From Chamaea fasciata (lineage: Eukaryota > Chordata > Aves > Passeriformes > Sylviidae): a stretch of DNA of 64,000 bases. Below the pieces are notes generated by a model. It did no database searches. It was not told where the DNA came from and saw nothing but the letters and a program-made list of their open reading frames with translations. Numbering within the stretch: the first letter of the stretch is position 1; each line of letters opens with the position of its first letter. Shown piece after piece: positions 45,901 to 55,745 of the stretch. The stretch is from positions 310,001-374,000 of the forward strand of contig JARCOQ010000010.1 of the NCBI GenBank assembly GCA_029207755.1. The letters are read 5' to 3'. Position numbers and translations under genes: made by a program.

Positions 45901-48900
45901 TCAAAGGGCTGTAGAAATCAGTGCTGGCCTGCTTGTACTGCAGAGCTGCCTGTCTTGTTGCAATTGTTGTTGTTGTTGTTGTTACCCAGCTGGCCACAAA
46001 GGACTCAGAAGCCCAGACTGTAGAGCCCCAGCAGGGCTGCCTTTTGTATCTCTTGGATAGTGGGATCTCTGCTTTCAAGTGAACATCTTGCATTTTGTTT
46101 CCCTCAGGGCAAATGGCGAGCATGGAAAATCCCCGAAGGAAATACATTGAAGAGGAAATTGTTGGCAGAGGGTGACTCCAACCACAGTTACTTGTACGCA
46201 ATCATGGGGCAACGATTTGCTGCTGGAATATCTGTCAAGGGTGAAGTCAGGCAAGATGCAAACATATTCAGACACTGGGGTTAGTCTGCCCCATCTCTCA
46301 GTACCAGCCAGAATTTGGAAGTGTGGTCAGAAGGAATTGTCAAAGACACTTGGATTTCATTGCCAGAAACAGCAAGCACCCCTTTTTGTAGCAGGGAGAT
46401 AACTGAAGGAACATTTCTTCCCAAGAGTTTGCTGAAGGAAATAGTGTGATCAGGATAAAAACTGCCCAGTTTAGAAACTGAAATCCAAGATGAAAGAATC
46501 ACCTGGCCTTTGGAGCTGAGCCACTAAACCCCAATGCTTCAGAAAAAGGCTCAGTGCCCATGCACTGGAGAGGAAAATGCATCATCTACCTTCTGGCAGA
46601 GCCCTCCTGCATGCTGCAGGTTGGAGGCATTTCCAGCAGACATCTCCTGTCTGAGCTGGCTTTCACTCCAACGTCTAAATGGCTTCTCCTTTCTTTGCTG
46701 CTGTTTTGTTTCTAGGGCTTTTGGAGAGGTTTGCAGAGCCATCGACACTGCCACAGGAAGACAGGTAAATGTCAAGAGCCCCTGCAGATTCTGCTGCTCT
46801 CCAGGGCTTTCCTCTCTCGTGTCAGCTGTGGCTGCAGCTGTGGCTAGAGCTGTGCTGCAAAGGCACAAGAAGCACAGACTGGTGCCAGCCTGCCAGCTGC
46901 ATTTGGGACAGTCTTTGTCCTGCTCAGCTGCCAGAAGGAAGGCAAGGAGGGCAGCAGTTCCTTTCAGAGAAGGACGCTCTCCCTGGCTCTCAATTGCTCC
47001 AACAAAGGTGGTGCCTTGGAGCATCTCACTGCTCTCTGGGGCTACGGCTTCAGAGTCCTGAATTCCCATTTCTGGCTGCCAGCAAATACATCTGAATGTT
47101 CCTGGCAGTTCCTTAGCCACCTGCAGTGCTGCACTTGGGAACTGCACGTAGGGAGAGATCTGCAAGGCGTCCCTAAAAGCCCCAAGCCCTGCCTATAGCC
47201 CGAGATGTATCCACAGAGTACCAAGGCACGCATTTCTTCCTCTGAAGTACGGACAGAGAAACAGAGAGTGTGCTCAGAGCTTTGGGGGGTGAGAGTTGAC
47301 ACACCATTTTTAACAAGTGGACAAGGCAAATTGTGGTCAGTGGCCACGTGTCCTGGAACTGGCCCACAAAGGAGCAGAGAAATGAGCTGTAGGAATGTCA
47401 GTTCCTAATTACTCCTTTGTCTAATCGCAAGGCACTTTGGCAGAGCTCACCTGTGTCATTGCAAAATCACTCGCTCCATGTGTGTTGTGGTCTCATTCCA
47501 CCAGCTTCTAAAGTTACTGATTTTCTGTGTCATTCTAGGTGGCCATCAAGAAAATCAATCTTCAAGGACTGAATAGGAATCAACAAGCGCTTAATGAAAT
47601 CATGGTCATGAAGAAGAATAAGAGTCCCCACGTTGTGGATTATTTAGACAGGTGAGTGGTCATGGTCTCTTCCCATGAAGGTTTGTTTACATAGTAAAGG
47701 CATGTGAGGTTAAAACCCCACTTTGGACACCGGCAGAAAATAGAGCTGTTAATAATCAGTTAATTATTATTTCTCTACTCATCTCCAATGGATGGGAAGA
47801 GAGTGTATTTTGCCTGCATGTGTCTTCCCTGGCTTTCAAACACTGAGTTGGAACATTGGCCAAAAACCTGAATCAACCCTCCCATACTAAGTCAATACCT
47901 TGTAAGCTCACTGCCTCCATGTTGTCTCAGGATTGATTTTTTCAAGTTTCTTCAACGCTGATGAAGCATGCTAGAGAGGATTTCCCTTGGATTGTTGCCC
48001 CTCTTTTCCAGGGCTGGCCATGCCAGGAACACTAGGTGCTCCTTTCCAGAAATACCATGCGGGACAGGTTTTTCATCTTGGCTGATACTAAAGTGTACGT
48101 TTTGCTTGCTGGCCATCTAAAATATCTCCTTTTTCACAGATGTGCTGTTCTCCTTGAGACTGCACAGACTGTAAACAATGCACAGCCGGAAGGGCGTGTC
48201 TATTCCTTGAATTCTGTCCTTGTCACAAAGGGACCCGGAAACAAGAATCAAGCAAAGAAACCAATGTATGCATGTTCATCTGCATGGCCTTGTTCCCTTC
48301 TTTCAGCTACCTTGTGCTCGACGAACTCTGGCTGGTGATGGAGTACATGGATGGAGGCTCTCTGGATGATGTCATCGCTGAGGTTCGCATATGTGAACAC
48401 CACATTGCAACCATCAGTCGAGAGGTGAGGGATCCCATCTGTGCTTTCCGAGGGCTTGGGCAGTATTGTCTGGGAAAGGGGCTCAGGACAGGAGTGATTC
48501 CGTGAGCCAGGCTTTGTTTCTGTGTGGCTGATATGCTCTGGGCAAGCAAGAGCATCTCAAGCGAACTGCCTGCCAGTGCCCCTGCACTCACTGGACTCTG
48601 TTCTTGTCCTCTTCTCTCCTGCTGTTGCATTCTCACTCTGGCTCTTGTATTTGCTCTTCTCCATCTTGCCTCTCTAAACTTTGGCCTGTCTGCACTGCAT
48701 TCCTTGCCTGTAAAAGCAAAGGTGGGGGTGGCACTGTTTGAAAGGAGCAGCAAAGAAGAAAGACTCATTTCTCTGAGTCCTCAGCTGGAAAGGTTAGCAG
48801 TGCAGCCAGAATGCTCTGTACTTCTGAGCACATCCACTGCAGCAGCAGTCGTCCTGGCTGGTTTGCAGGGCAGAGTCTACACCAGCAGTTGCTGTTGCTC

Positions 48901-51443
48901 TTTGACAAGCTGACATGCCTTTCTTTAGAAAGGTGCTGCTCTGCCTGTGTTGGAGCAGCGAGCTCTTGCCCTCAATGGCACTGTCTTCTGCCATTACTCC
49001 TCATTCCCCTGGAGAGGGAATCTTGGAGAGCTCTTTCCTTTGTTGTGTGATGAAATCACATCACTGATTTTTGCCCTCCCGTTTCTGGTTTCTCTCTCAG
49101 TGCCTGCAAGGACTGGATTTTCTCCATTCCAACAACGTGATACACCGAGATGTGAAGAGCCTCAACATTCTCCTCAAAACGGATGGCTCTGTCAAGCTGG
49201 GTCAGTATATTCTTGGGCAGGTGCAGCGTTCCAGGGATATGTGGGCTGTGGGGCTGCTTTTGAGTGAGTGCCAGCCCCCCCCAAAATGGTGCTGGTGGCA
49301 GTGCAGGGAGCCTGTTGTGAGCTGACCACGTGGTTGCAACGTGCACAGACCAATGGCAAGGATCGAGCAGTGCACAGTGGCATTGCTCTGTGTGTGTCCC
49401 TTCCAGAGGGAGGGGGCTACAAGTCTAAAGCTTCAGGGGAAGAAAAGACACTGCTGGAGGCCGTGTAAAAAATGTGGGGATTTTTGAAGCAGCCAATGCC
49501 ATATTTCCTTGGCTAAAGTCCTGAAGAAACAGAGCAGGGACAGTTGTCCAGGAGATTCAGCAGCACATTCTCCAACTTAAACTGGGCAATTCTTTTCCTT
49601 GATTTCCTAATTGCACAGGATTCAAATAAAAACGGTCTTTTGCTTTCTCCCCAGCTGATTCTGGCCTCTCTGCTCAACTCACCTATGAGCAGAGTAGACG
49701 GAGATCGGTGACCGGGACTGCTTGGTGGATGGCGCCTGAAATTGCAAAAGCTGAGTCCTATGGCCCCAAAGCAGACATATGGTCTTTTGGAATTGTGGGC
49801 ATTGAAATGGTGGAAGGAGAACCTCCTTATGGGAATAAAGGTCCTCTCGTGGTAAGGTGTAAATACTCTCTGATCCCGCTGTCTTTCTCCCCCATCCCAC
49901 GTTCTGTGTGCCATTGGACAAAATGCCATTGCCATCTGCTGGAACTACTTCCACCATGGTCCCTTTCTGAAAATGTCCCTGCAGCACATCAGCATCTGCT
50001 GGGGTTTTGGTTGCATCCATGAGGGAACTCAAGCCTTAGCCCAGGCAGACAATCTCCCTTCTCAGGCAACATTTGGCTTTGGCTTAGAAGTCGTTCCAGC
50101 TCTTTTGGCTGTGTAGATGGCCCTACTAACAGGAAACAAGCATCTTAGAGCTGCTGTTATCTTTCCTGAAATGAAGGAAAGAAACCCAAACCCAACAAAG
50201 TTTCTAAAGCAGTGGTTTGGAGAGAAGTGTACCCCCATTCTTCTCACAGGGAAACTTGCCTTAACTGAGGGATTTCCTTTCTTTACTTTTAATTAGCATT
50301 GTTTTCAAGAACCAAGGAAAAAGCTTGATGACTTTTATAGCAGCTGTGCTTAAGGGACCAACAAGTGCTGCAGAGATGCTTTTCATGTAATACTCCTTGG
50401 AAATACTAGAGTGAGTTAGCAGAGCAAAGTCCCTCTTCCAACTAGCCTGTCAAGCTGGTCAGGTGAATCCTCAGAGAAGCAAAGGTGCTTTTGCTGATGT
50501 AGTTTCCACTAAGGAGGTCAGTCAATGAAATCAGCTGCCAGGGCAAGATCTGCTGGATGCTGGAAAAGCTGTGACTGCATCAGGCTTTGGGTTTTTTGTT
50601 GGTCCAGGAAAGTCATCTCTGCCTCTGTGCCACGGCAGAAACAGCCCCTGCAGAGTGCAGCTGAAACAATGGGATCTGGGAGAGCAGTTCCAGATGTGAA
50701 AGAAGCAGCTGAGAGACTCGTCTTTCCTTTTTCTCCAGGCTCGATTCCTGATAGCCACCAAAGGGATCCCAGAGCTGCGGCAGCCCAAGCTCCTCTCCCC
50801 TTTGCTGCGTGACTTCCTGAGCTGCTGCCTGCAGAGAGACGAGGAGCGGCGCTGGTCTGCCAAGGAGCTGCTGCAGGTAAAATGCCAAGGGGCTGCAGGG
50901 GAAACAGTGTCCCAGGGACGGGCTCCTCCTGCACTGAACTGCCAGGCATCAGATGAGCCTCGTCCTCCTCGCCTCCACTCTTGGTGCTGTTCAAATGAGA
51001 ACAGCCAGGAATCCTAGACTGGGCTGGGCTGGCAGGGACCTGTAAGGGTCATCTGGTCCAAGTGCCCTGCAATGAGCAGGGGCGTCTTTAAAGAGATCAG
51101 GATGCTCAGACCTGAGATATTTCCAGGCCTGGGGCACTTAGCAGCTCTTGCAGCAAGCTGTGCCACTGTTGTCCCACTGTTGCTCCTTAGACCTACTCTG
51201 ACTCAATCCCCTTTTCATTGAAAAAAAGATTACCCTGCCTTTGGGGCTCTTAGCTTGGAAAGTAATCGTTCATTCTTGGCTTTTTTGTTTTCCTTTGTGC
51301 AGCATCCATTTGTAACATCAGCCAAGCCTACATCCAGCCTGGTGCCACTCATCCTTACATTTAAGAAGTGGAAGGAGTTGACAGGAATGGACCAGTCACT
51401 TAAAAACATTTTCCTCCATCACCAGCATTGTGGAGGATTGTAG
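39935..51443 (+). CDS. PAK-like STE20 kinase with N-terminal membrane anchor and coiled coil (left copy)
   Basis: Fifteen phase-compatible exons: 39935-40013, 40394-40431, 40861-40983, 41971-42111, 42172-42324, 42750-42917 (end uncertain), 43260-43434, 46108-46171, 46716-46764, 47539-47651, 48307-48424, 49101-49200, 49655-49851, 50739-50876, 51303-51443; about 598 residues. An in-frame TAG at 39887 lies upstream of the ATG. Residues ~3-26 form a hydrophobic anchor followed by HLSRVFRG. About 128-178 is a Glu/Arg/Lys-rich coiled coil. About 270-292 is acidic ([10 protein letters not shown]). The kinase domain, numbered from M46113, has GRGAFGEV (18-25), VAIKK (Lys40), HRD (128-130), DSG in place of DFG (148-150), Ser164 at the PAK activation-loop Thr position, APE (173-175) and SAKELLQHPF. 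No CRIB domain is seen. The kinase part is certain. Linkage to the upstream exons rests on the phase match giving [17 protein letters not shown], which parallels the residues before the PAK kinase domain. An LTR sits in the intron before the kinase exons. Confidence 0.82.
42112..42171 (+). other. 60-bp in-frame micro-intron with a lost AG acceptor
   Basis: The donor GTAAGC at 42112 is good, but the expected acceptor reads TTTACGG instead of TTTACAG. The 60 bases contain no in-frame stop, and retention adds 20 residues without frameshift between two coiled-coil-side exons. Either the intron is now exonic or a non-AG site is used. Confidence 0.55.
43435..44639 (+). other. Intron sequence before the LTR insertion
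   Basis: The first part of the intron between the acidic exon and the first kinase exon. Nothing else is recognised. The short frames here are shadows. The donor GTATGT at 43435 leaves phase 1, which the exon at 46108 completes. Confidence 0.5.
44640..45313 (-). mobile_element. Solo LTR, same family as the provirus
   Basis: It matches the 25712-26520 LTR with TG...CA ends in minus orientation. It is shorter because the A/T-rich tract and part of the GC-rich segment are deleted. Flanks read GTGCT on the left and TTGCT on the right, consistent with a 5-bp target duplication carrying one change. It lies in an intron of the kinase gene, antisense to it. Confidence 0.85.
45960..45983. repeat. (TTG)n microsatellite
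   Basis: About seven TTG triplets in the intron just upstream of the first kinase exon. Confidence 0.85.
46113..51443 (+). CDS. Kinase-domain exons of the left PAK-like copy
   Basis: Eight exons (46113-46171 onward) give 304 codons with no stop, all with GT donors and AG acceptors. This is the segment duplicated in inverted orientation at 58145-63910. The Mg-binding Asn (KSLN), Lys40 and catalytic Asp130 are present. Phe149 of DFG is Ser, which is rare in active kinases and may weaken ATP/Mg handling, although the Asp is kept. The C-terminal tail is longer than in the right copy. If the upstream exons are not used, this would be a free cytosolic kinase domain starting at either M46113 or M46122. 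Confidence 0.9.
51017..51130 (-). mobile_element. CR1-like LINE scrap in the last intron
   Basis: GGCAGGGACCTGTAAGGGTC followed by ATCTGGTCCAAGTGCCCTGC resembles the 3'-terminal region of avian CR1 LINEs. The same scrap lies in the mirror intron at about 58437-58550, so it predates the inverted duplication. Confidence 0.5.
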
Positions 51444-51525
51444 AGTAGGATTGTAGCTAGGATTGTAGAGTAGGATTTTAGCCTAGGACTGTAGGGTAGT
51501 ATTTTGGCCTAGGATTGTAAATAAA
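51437..51525 (+). promoter_or_regulatory. 3' UTR short repeats and polyadenylation signal
   Basis: After the stop, a 15-20-bp motif near AGGATTGTAGAGT repeats four to five times and is followed by AATAAA at 51520-51525. The mirror copy keeps both, with AATAAA on the minus strand at 58068-58063. Confidence 0.7.
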
Positions 51526-52131
51526 GTTTCTGAAACCTCAAGTCATTTTGAAGATTGTCCTCCTTCTGAGCCTGTGAGAATGCTCAACATTTCCTTCTGA
51601 ACTGTCCATTTTTGCTTAGAGGTGGAAAGTGACATTGATGCCTTCTTTGGTACGGTTTGAAGGGGGAGTAGGCTCTTCTTTCGTCATGCTCTCCGGACCG
51701 CAGTGCCTTTGGAATATGGCCCAGGGGCTGGGTTTTACCCAGCTGTGGCACTTGTGTTTGAGGCAGAAAGGGCAGTGGCATTTGCAGGCAGAACCAAAGG
51801 ACGAGGCCAGCTGCAGGCAGGGACAGCTTGTCAGGTCACATCTGCAGGAGCCGGGGCCTCACGCAGCTCTGGGAGGAAGCGCCTGCAGTCCTGGAGTTGT
51901 GCACTGAGCCAGAGCAAAGGGATGAAATGCAGAGTGTTCTGCAGAAATATTCCGGGGCACCAGGCCAGCCTGCTTTGAGCTCTCTGGCACACAGCAAGCA
52001 CTGTGCAATGCAGCCCTGAGCTGCTGGAAGAGGGGTGTTAGAAAGGAGCCAGCTCTTAGATGAAATTAAATGGGTACAAAGTCCTCAAAGCCAAAGAGGA
52101 CTTTTTCTTAGGAAGGATTCACCTGAGCTGG

Positions 52132-53172
52132 TGTTGGGGGTTAGGTTTGTTCCTTTTCTCTCTTAAGATTTTTTTCCCCACAAGTTGCCAAGGAGACCAA
52201 GTGTTGGATACTTGAGAGTACTTAACCGAAACAGTGGTGGGCAAAGGTGGAAGGGGGAGATAACGCAGGTAAAAAACAAAGCTTGAGGCAGCAGCGGGCT
52301 TTTCTTTTTTCCGGCCTTCGGGGAGAGAGAGAACGGCTGTTGCTGGCTAGATGAGTTTCACTGTGTGGCCAAAGGGATCCAGTCCTAAGAAATCTACTAT
52401 CACTGGTTTGGCCTGAATCCTGAGTTTTCCCTGCCACCCGCGGGAGCTGGTCCAGGCACGGCCTCGCCTTCGGCTTCTTCGGCGCTGCTCCTCTTGCTGC
52501 AGCGTGACCCTGCACCCCCTGCGCTGCCGGGACATCCTGCCCCTGCCTGCCGGGACACTCTGCCATCCCAGCTATCAGCCCGGGACTTTTCCACTGTTTC
52601 AGCTTGGTGCTCTGAGGATCCTGCAGGGACACCGAAACCAAACTGCCCTGGGTTTTGTGAAACAAAGCCCTCAAAGTTCTTAGTCCTGTTGTCGTTTGTC
52701 ATTAATGCTGTAGTTGTTTGGTGGGGGGGGGGGGGGGGGGGTTGTGTTTGTTTGCTTTGTATTACATACTAGTAAAGAACTGCTATTCCTATTTCCCAAA
52801 TCTTTGCCAAAGAGCCTCTGATTGTAATTTTACCTGGAAAATACCTGTCTTCCCAAACCAAGACAGATTTTGGCGCCCAAGTGTGGGGCTTGAGGGCACT
52901 GAGAAAAGAAAAGGGAAGAGAAATAGCAGTTCTTAACTAACCTAGTACTTTCTTTTGTGTGCGTTGGATATAAAAACCTCATTAGGCTGCATCATGTAGT
53001 CTAACTTAGCCTGGTTTGGATGACATGTGGTTGTGGCTGTATTCCTTCCATTTGCAGGCCCTTATCTAAACATGGGCCTAATAACTAAAGCTACTGTGAC
53101 TGTCATTTAGTTTATTTTATAGCTTAATAAGGTGAAGAACTCATAGATTTTTAATTTCCTCTGGAACGCAGG
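52132..53172 (+). mobile_element. ERV 5' LTR plus leader fragment
   Basis: 52132-52865 is a + strand LTR of the same family (TGTTGGGGG...CCAAGACA). A primer-binding site follows at about 52871 (TGGCGCCCAAGTGTGGGG), then about 290 bp of leader that matches the leader of the provirus near 31395-31683 in reverse. The element breaks at 53172 against another LTR. A run of about 20 G lies at 52723-52741 inside the LTR. Confidence 0.85.
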
Positions 53173-53541
53173 TGTTGAAGAACAGTTAGCAGAGCAAGGC
53201 CACGGATAATTAGAGGCCTTATGGCCCGATACCAAGTGCCAGCAGCCTACGCGCTGCTGAGACAAGCTGTCCTTGGGACAGCAGTAAGCACGGACACAGG
53301 CCAAAGATAAAAGAACTTGTGGTTAATAGAGCGTAGCAGTAAGCACGTATACAAAGTTTTCAGCATGCCAAGAGGAGGAACCTTCTCACGCTTGATATAG
53401 CCAATCAAGTATAGATGAGTAGTGTATGCTAACCAACTATAATTTGACAAGTATGCTGAACGCTTCGGGCAAAAGTATAAGAACGGATGTTATGAGCAAT
53501 AAAGTTGAACAATGCTTTACCAATCATATTGATTGATTGCA
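53173..53541 (+). mobile_element. Second-family LTR
   Basis: It starts TGTTGAAGAACAG and ends TTGATTGCA. A TATA-like AGTATAAGAA lies near 53474 and AATAAAG near 53498, in LTR order on the + strand. At about 369 bp it resembles short alpharetrovirus-like LTRs. It begins exactly where the preceding ERV leader is broken. Confidence 0.6.
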
Positions 53542-53568
53542 TTCTTCCCTCGCCGAAATCCTCCGCAG

Positions 53569-53874
53569 TGCAGCACATCCTGCGTAGGAGATGGTCCTGG
53601 TGTCCCAGAGGGAATTGTGCATGGCTTTGCGGACAGTGGTGCAGATGGAGCCCAGGTCGCTGAGGGCCAGGTTGAGCAGGAAGAAGAACATGGGGCTGTG
53701 CAGGTGGTGGCCACAGGCTACGGCGCTGGTGACCAGGCCGTGGCCCAGGAGGGCAGCCAGGGAGATGCCCAGGAAGAGGCAGAAGTGCAGGAGCTGCAGC
53801 TGCCGCGTGTCTGCCAACGCCAGCGGGAGGAAGTGGCTGATGGAGCTGCTGTTGGACATTTGCTGTGGCTGCAT
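53569..53874 (-). pseudogene. Olfactory receptor fragment (avian family 14 type)
   Basis: About 100 N-terminal residues of a class A olfactory receptor, an odorant-sensing GPCR of seven membrane spans. Present are an N-terminal MSNSSSISHF, TM1 (LLGHGLVTSAV), the PMFFFLLNLALSDLG motif of TM2 and the TM3 start (SYAGCAA). The coding match stops at about 53569, immediately beside an LTR. Five of the seven membrane spans are missing. The TM1 GN motif reads GH. It is a pseudogene fragment, probably brought in or cut by the adjacent LTR. Confidence 0.85.
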
Positions 53875-54047
53875 ATGGGGACATGTTCATGGATAAAGGA
53901 CAGTGACAAGTCAGGACTGGCTGCTTTGAGCCAAACCCGTGCCATTCCCTGTAGCCTGTCCTGCTGGTGTTGGTGTCTTTGGGGCGGACCCTGACTGCCG
54001 ACACAACAGCAACGCATTCGCTTAAGAGCTGGACTAGGTCAGTGCAA

Positions 54048-54126
54048 AAGATGGCGGCCAGGGCTGAGGGAGCCACACACAAGATGGCGGCCAGGGCTGG
54101 AGAACCACACACAAGATGGCGGCTGG
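54048..54126 (+). promoter_or_regulatory. Three tandem YY1-like motifs
   Basis: AAGATGGCGGC (54048, AAAGATGGCGGCC in context) recurs at about 54080 and 54113 in a tandem repeat of roughly 32 bp with ACCACACAC between copies. It equals the classical YY1 consensus AAnATGGCGGC. Binding is inferred only. Confidence 0.5.
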
Positions 54127-54403
54127 GGCCGGGCTGCCAGGGCGGCTGATCTCACTAGGAGGCGCAGCCTCAGCCCTCTGGCTGCCATCCTGTGTGGGGC
54201 AGGCTGAGCCCCCCTGCAGTGTCTGTTGGAATGGACATTAACGGACACCGGGGAAAAGGACACGGTCTGGCACCTTTGCTCTGTGCACACAAACATAGAC
54301 CAGCCAGTTTGGAACGCCAACTGGCAGTACTTTGATGTCAAGGCAATTCAAAGAGGTGAAAATAGAACGAAACTCCAGGCATTGAACATTTTAAAATAAA
54401 AAC

Positions 54404-54404
54404 T

Positions 54405-54444
<40 letters not shown>
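54404..54444. repeat. Poly-T run of about 41
   Basis: Uninterrupted T homopolymer. No retroposed body with a polyadenylation signal is visible beside it on the minus strand. The exact length may be unreliable in the assembly. Confidence 0.9.
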
Positions 54445-54445
<1 letters not shown>

Positions 54446-54879
54446 AAAGAGGGCTAAAAGCACTTCTTGTACACATGGACTCCAATTAGCACCAAGCAGC
54501 ATCACAAGTGGTTTCGTCCAGGCAGGAGTCACAGTGAGTGTGAGGTGATGAAAACGGAGATGGGATCTGCTTGAGGCAGATGGTGCAGCGGCTGCTCACC
54601 TGCGACATGTATCCCTCAGGGTACCCATTTCTTTAGAACACTATGAAGACTAGAGGGAATTGAAAGTCCACTGCAGTTCAGGTTGTTCTTCACGAGATTG
54701 TTCAAGTCGAGCACAGCCATTCTGTTCAGCAGACACACGGGCAGGGGCTTCTTGGAGCGCCGCTCTGGCACCCATTCTTTGGAGGAGGGGATTGCAGGAA
54801 AGAAGAAAAGAAGCTCATCAACTACTGAAGAGGAAGAGTCACTGACAGGAAGCAGTGGGTTAAGAAATGTGAGGGAAAA

Positions 54880-55745
54880 AAAGGCAGAAAACATGAGGTG
54901 ACAAGTGTGAGAAATGGGAGTGGAAAAAGGAGGGAAGTGTGAGGGAGGAAAAGGGAAGGAAACCTGAGTGGGAAAGGCTGAGAAAACTGAGGGGAAAATG
55001 GTGAAGACGTGAGTGAAAATAGGAGAGGAAGGTGAGAGGAGGAAAAGGCAGGACATATGACGGGAAAATTCTAAGAAACATGATCAGGGAAGGCTGAAAA
55101 ACATAGAGGAAAAAATGGAGGGAAATGTGAGGGGAAGAGAGTGAGAAAATTACTGGCAGAGAGAGAGAAACAGGCAGCAAATGTGAGGGGAACATTGTGA
55201 GAATCCTGAGGGGAAAAGAGGGAGAAACCGAAGGGCAGAAAAAGGCACAAAACATTAGGGGGAAAAAAAGCGTGGGAAGTTGGATGGGAAAAGTGACAGA
55301 AAACAGGAGTGAAAAAAGGGCACAAAATGCTAGAGGAAAAGTATAAGCAACATGATGGGGAAAGAATGATAAACGTGAGGGGAAAAGTGGGAGAAATGTA
55401 AGAGGGAAAGCCTGGGAAACATGAGGGCAAAAGTGAGAAACATGAGGAGACAACTTGGAGAAAAATGACTGAGGAAAGGAGAAAAGCATGAGGGGAGAAA
55501 AGGGCAGGGTAAGTGAGGGGAAAATTGTGAGAATCATGCGAGAACAAAAAAGCAGGAAAAAGCGGGAAGTTGGGGAAGTGTGAGAGGCAAAGTGTGAGGA
55601 AAGGGAGCTGAAAAGGGTGGGGAAAAGAAGTAAAACTTGGGAGGCAAACATGACAGGAAAACTGTGAGACTCGAGAGGGGGAAGGAGTGGAAATGTGAGA
55701 GGGAAAAGAACAGGAAAGGTGAAGGGAGAAAAGGAGCGAAGGCAG
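54880..55745. repeat. Purine-rich minisatellite
   Basis: About 870 bp of imperfect 25-35-bp units built from GTGAGGGGAAAA, GAGAAACATGAGG and similar blocks, almost all purine on the + strand. It generates long open frames of 263 and 393 codons on the minus strand (Phe/Ser/Pro/Leu-rich), which are composition artefacts. Mirror-like homopurine tracts can adopt triplex DNA (inference). Confidence 0.9.

Larger units (their letters stand above)
46023..52131 (+). repeat. Left arm of a large inverted repeat
   Basis: This segment matches the reverse complement of 57315-64000, including kinase exons, introns, 3' UTR and 700 bp beyond. The arm ends exactly where an LTR begins at 52132. The left limit is set by the window end in the other arm, so the true arm is longer. 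The arms differ by indels, including about 480 bp present only in the right arm (about 59285-59760). Confidence 0.92.

Noticed and set aside
46169..46415. Alternative kinase reading continuing past 46171
   Set aside because: The frame loses all kinase similarity after the GT at 46172, while splicing to 46716 restores the glycine loop exactly.
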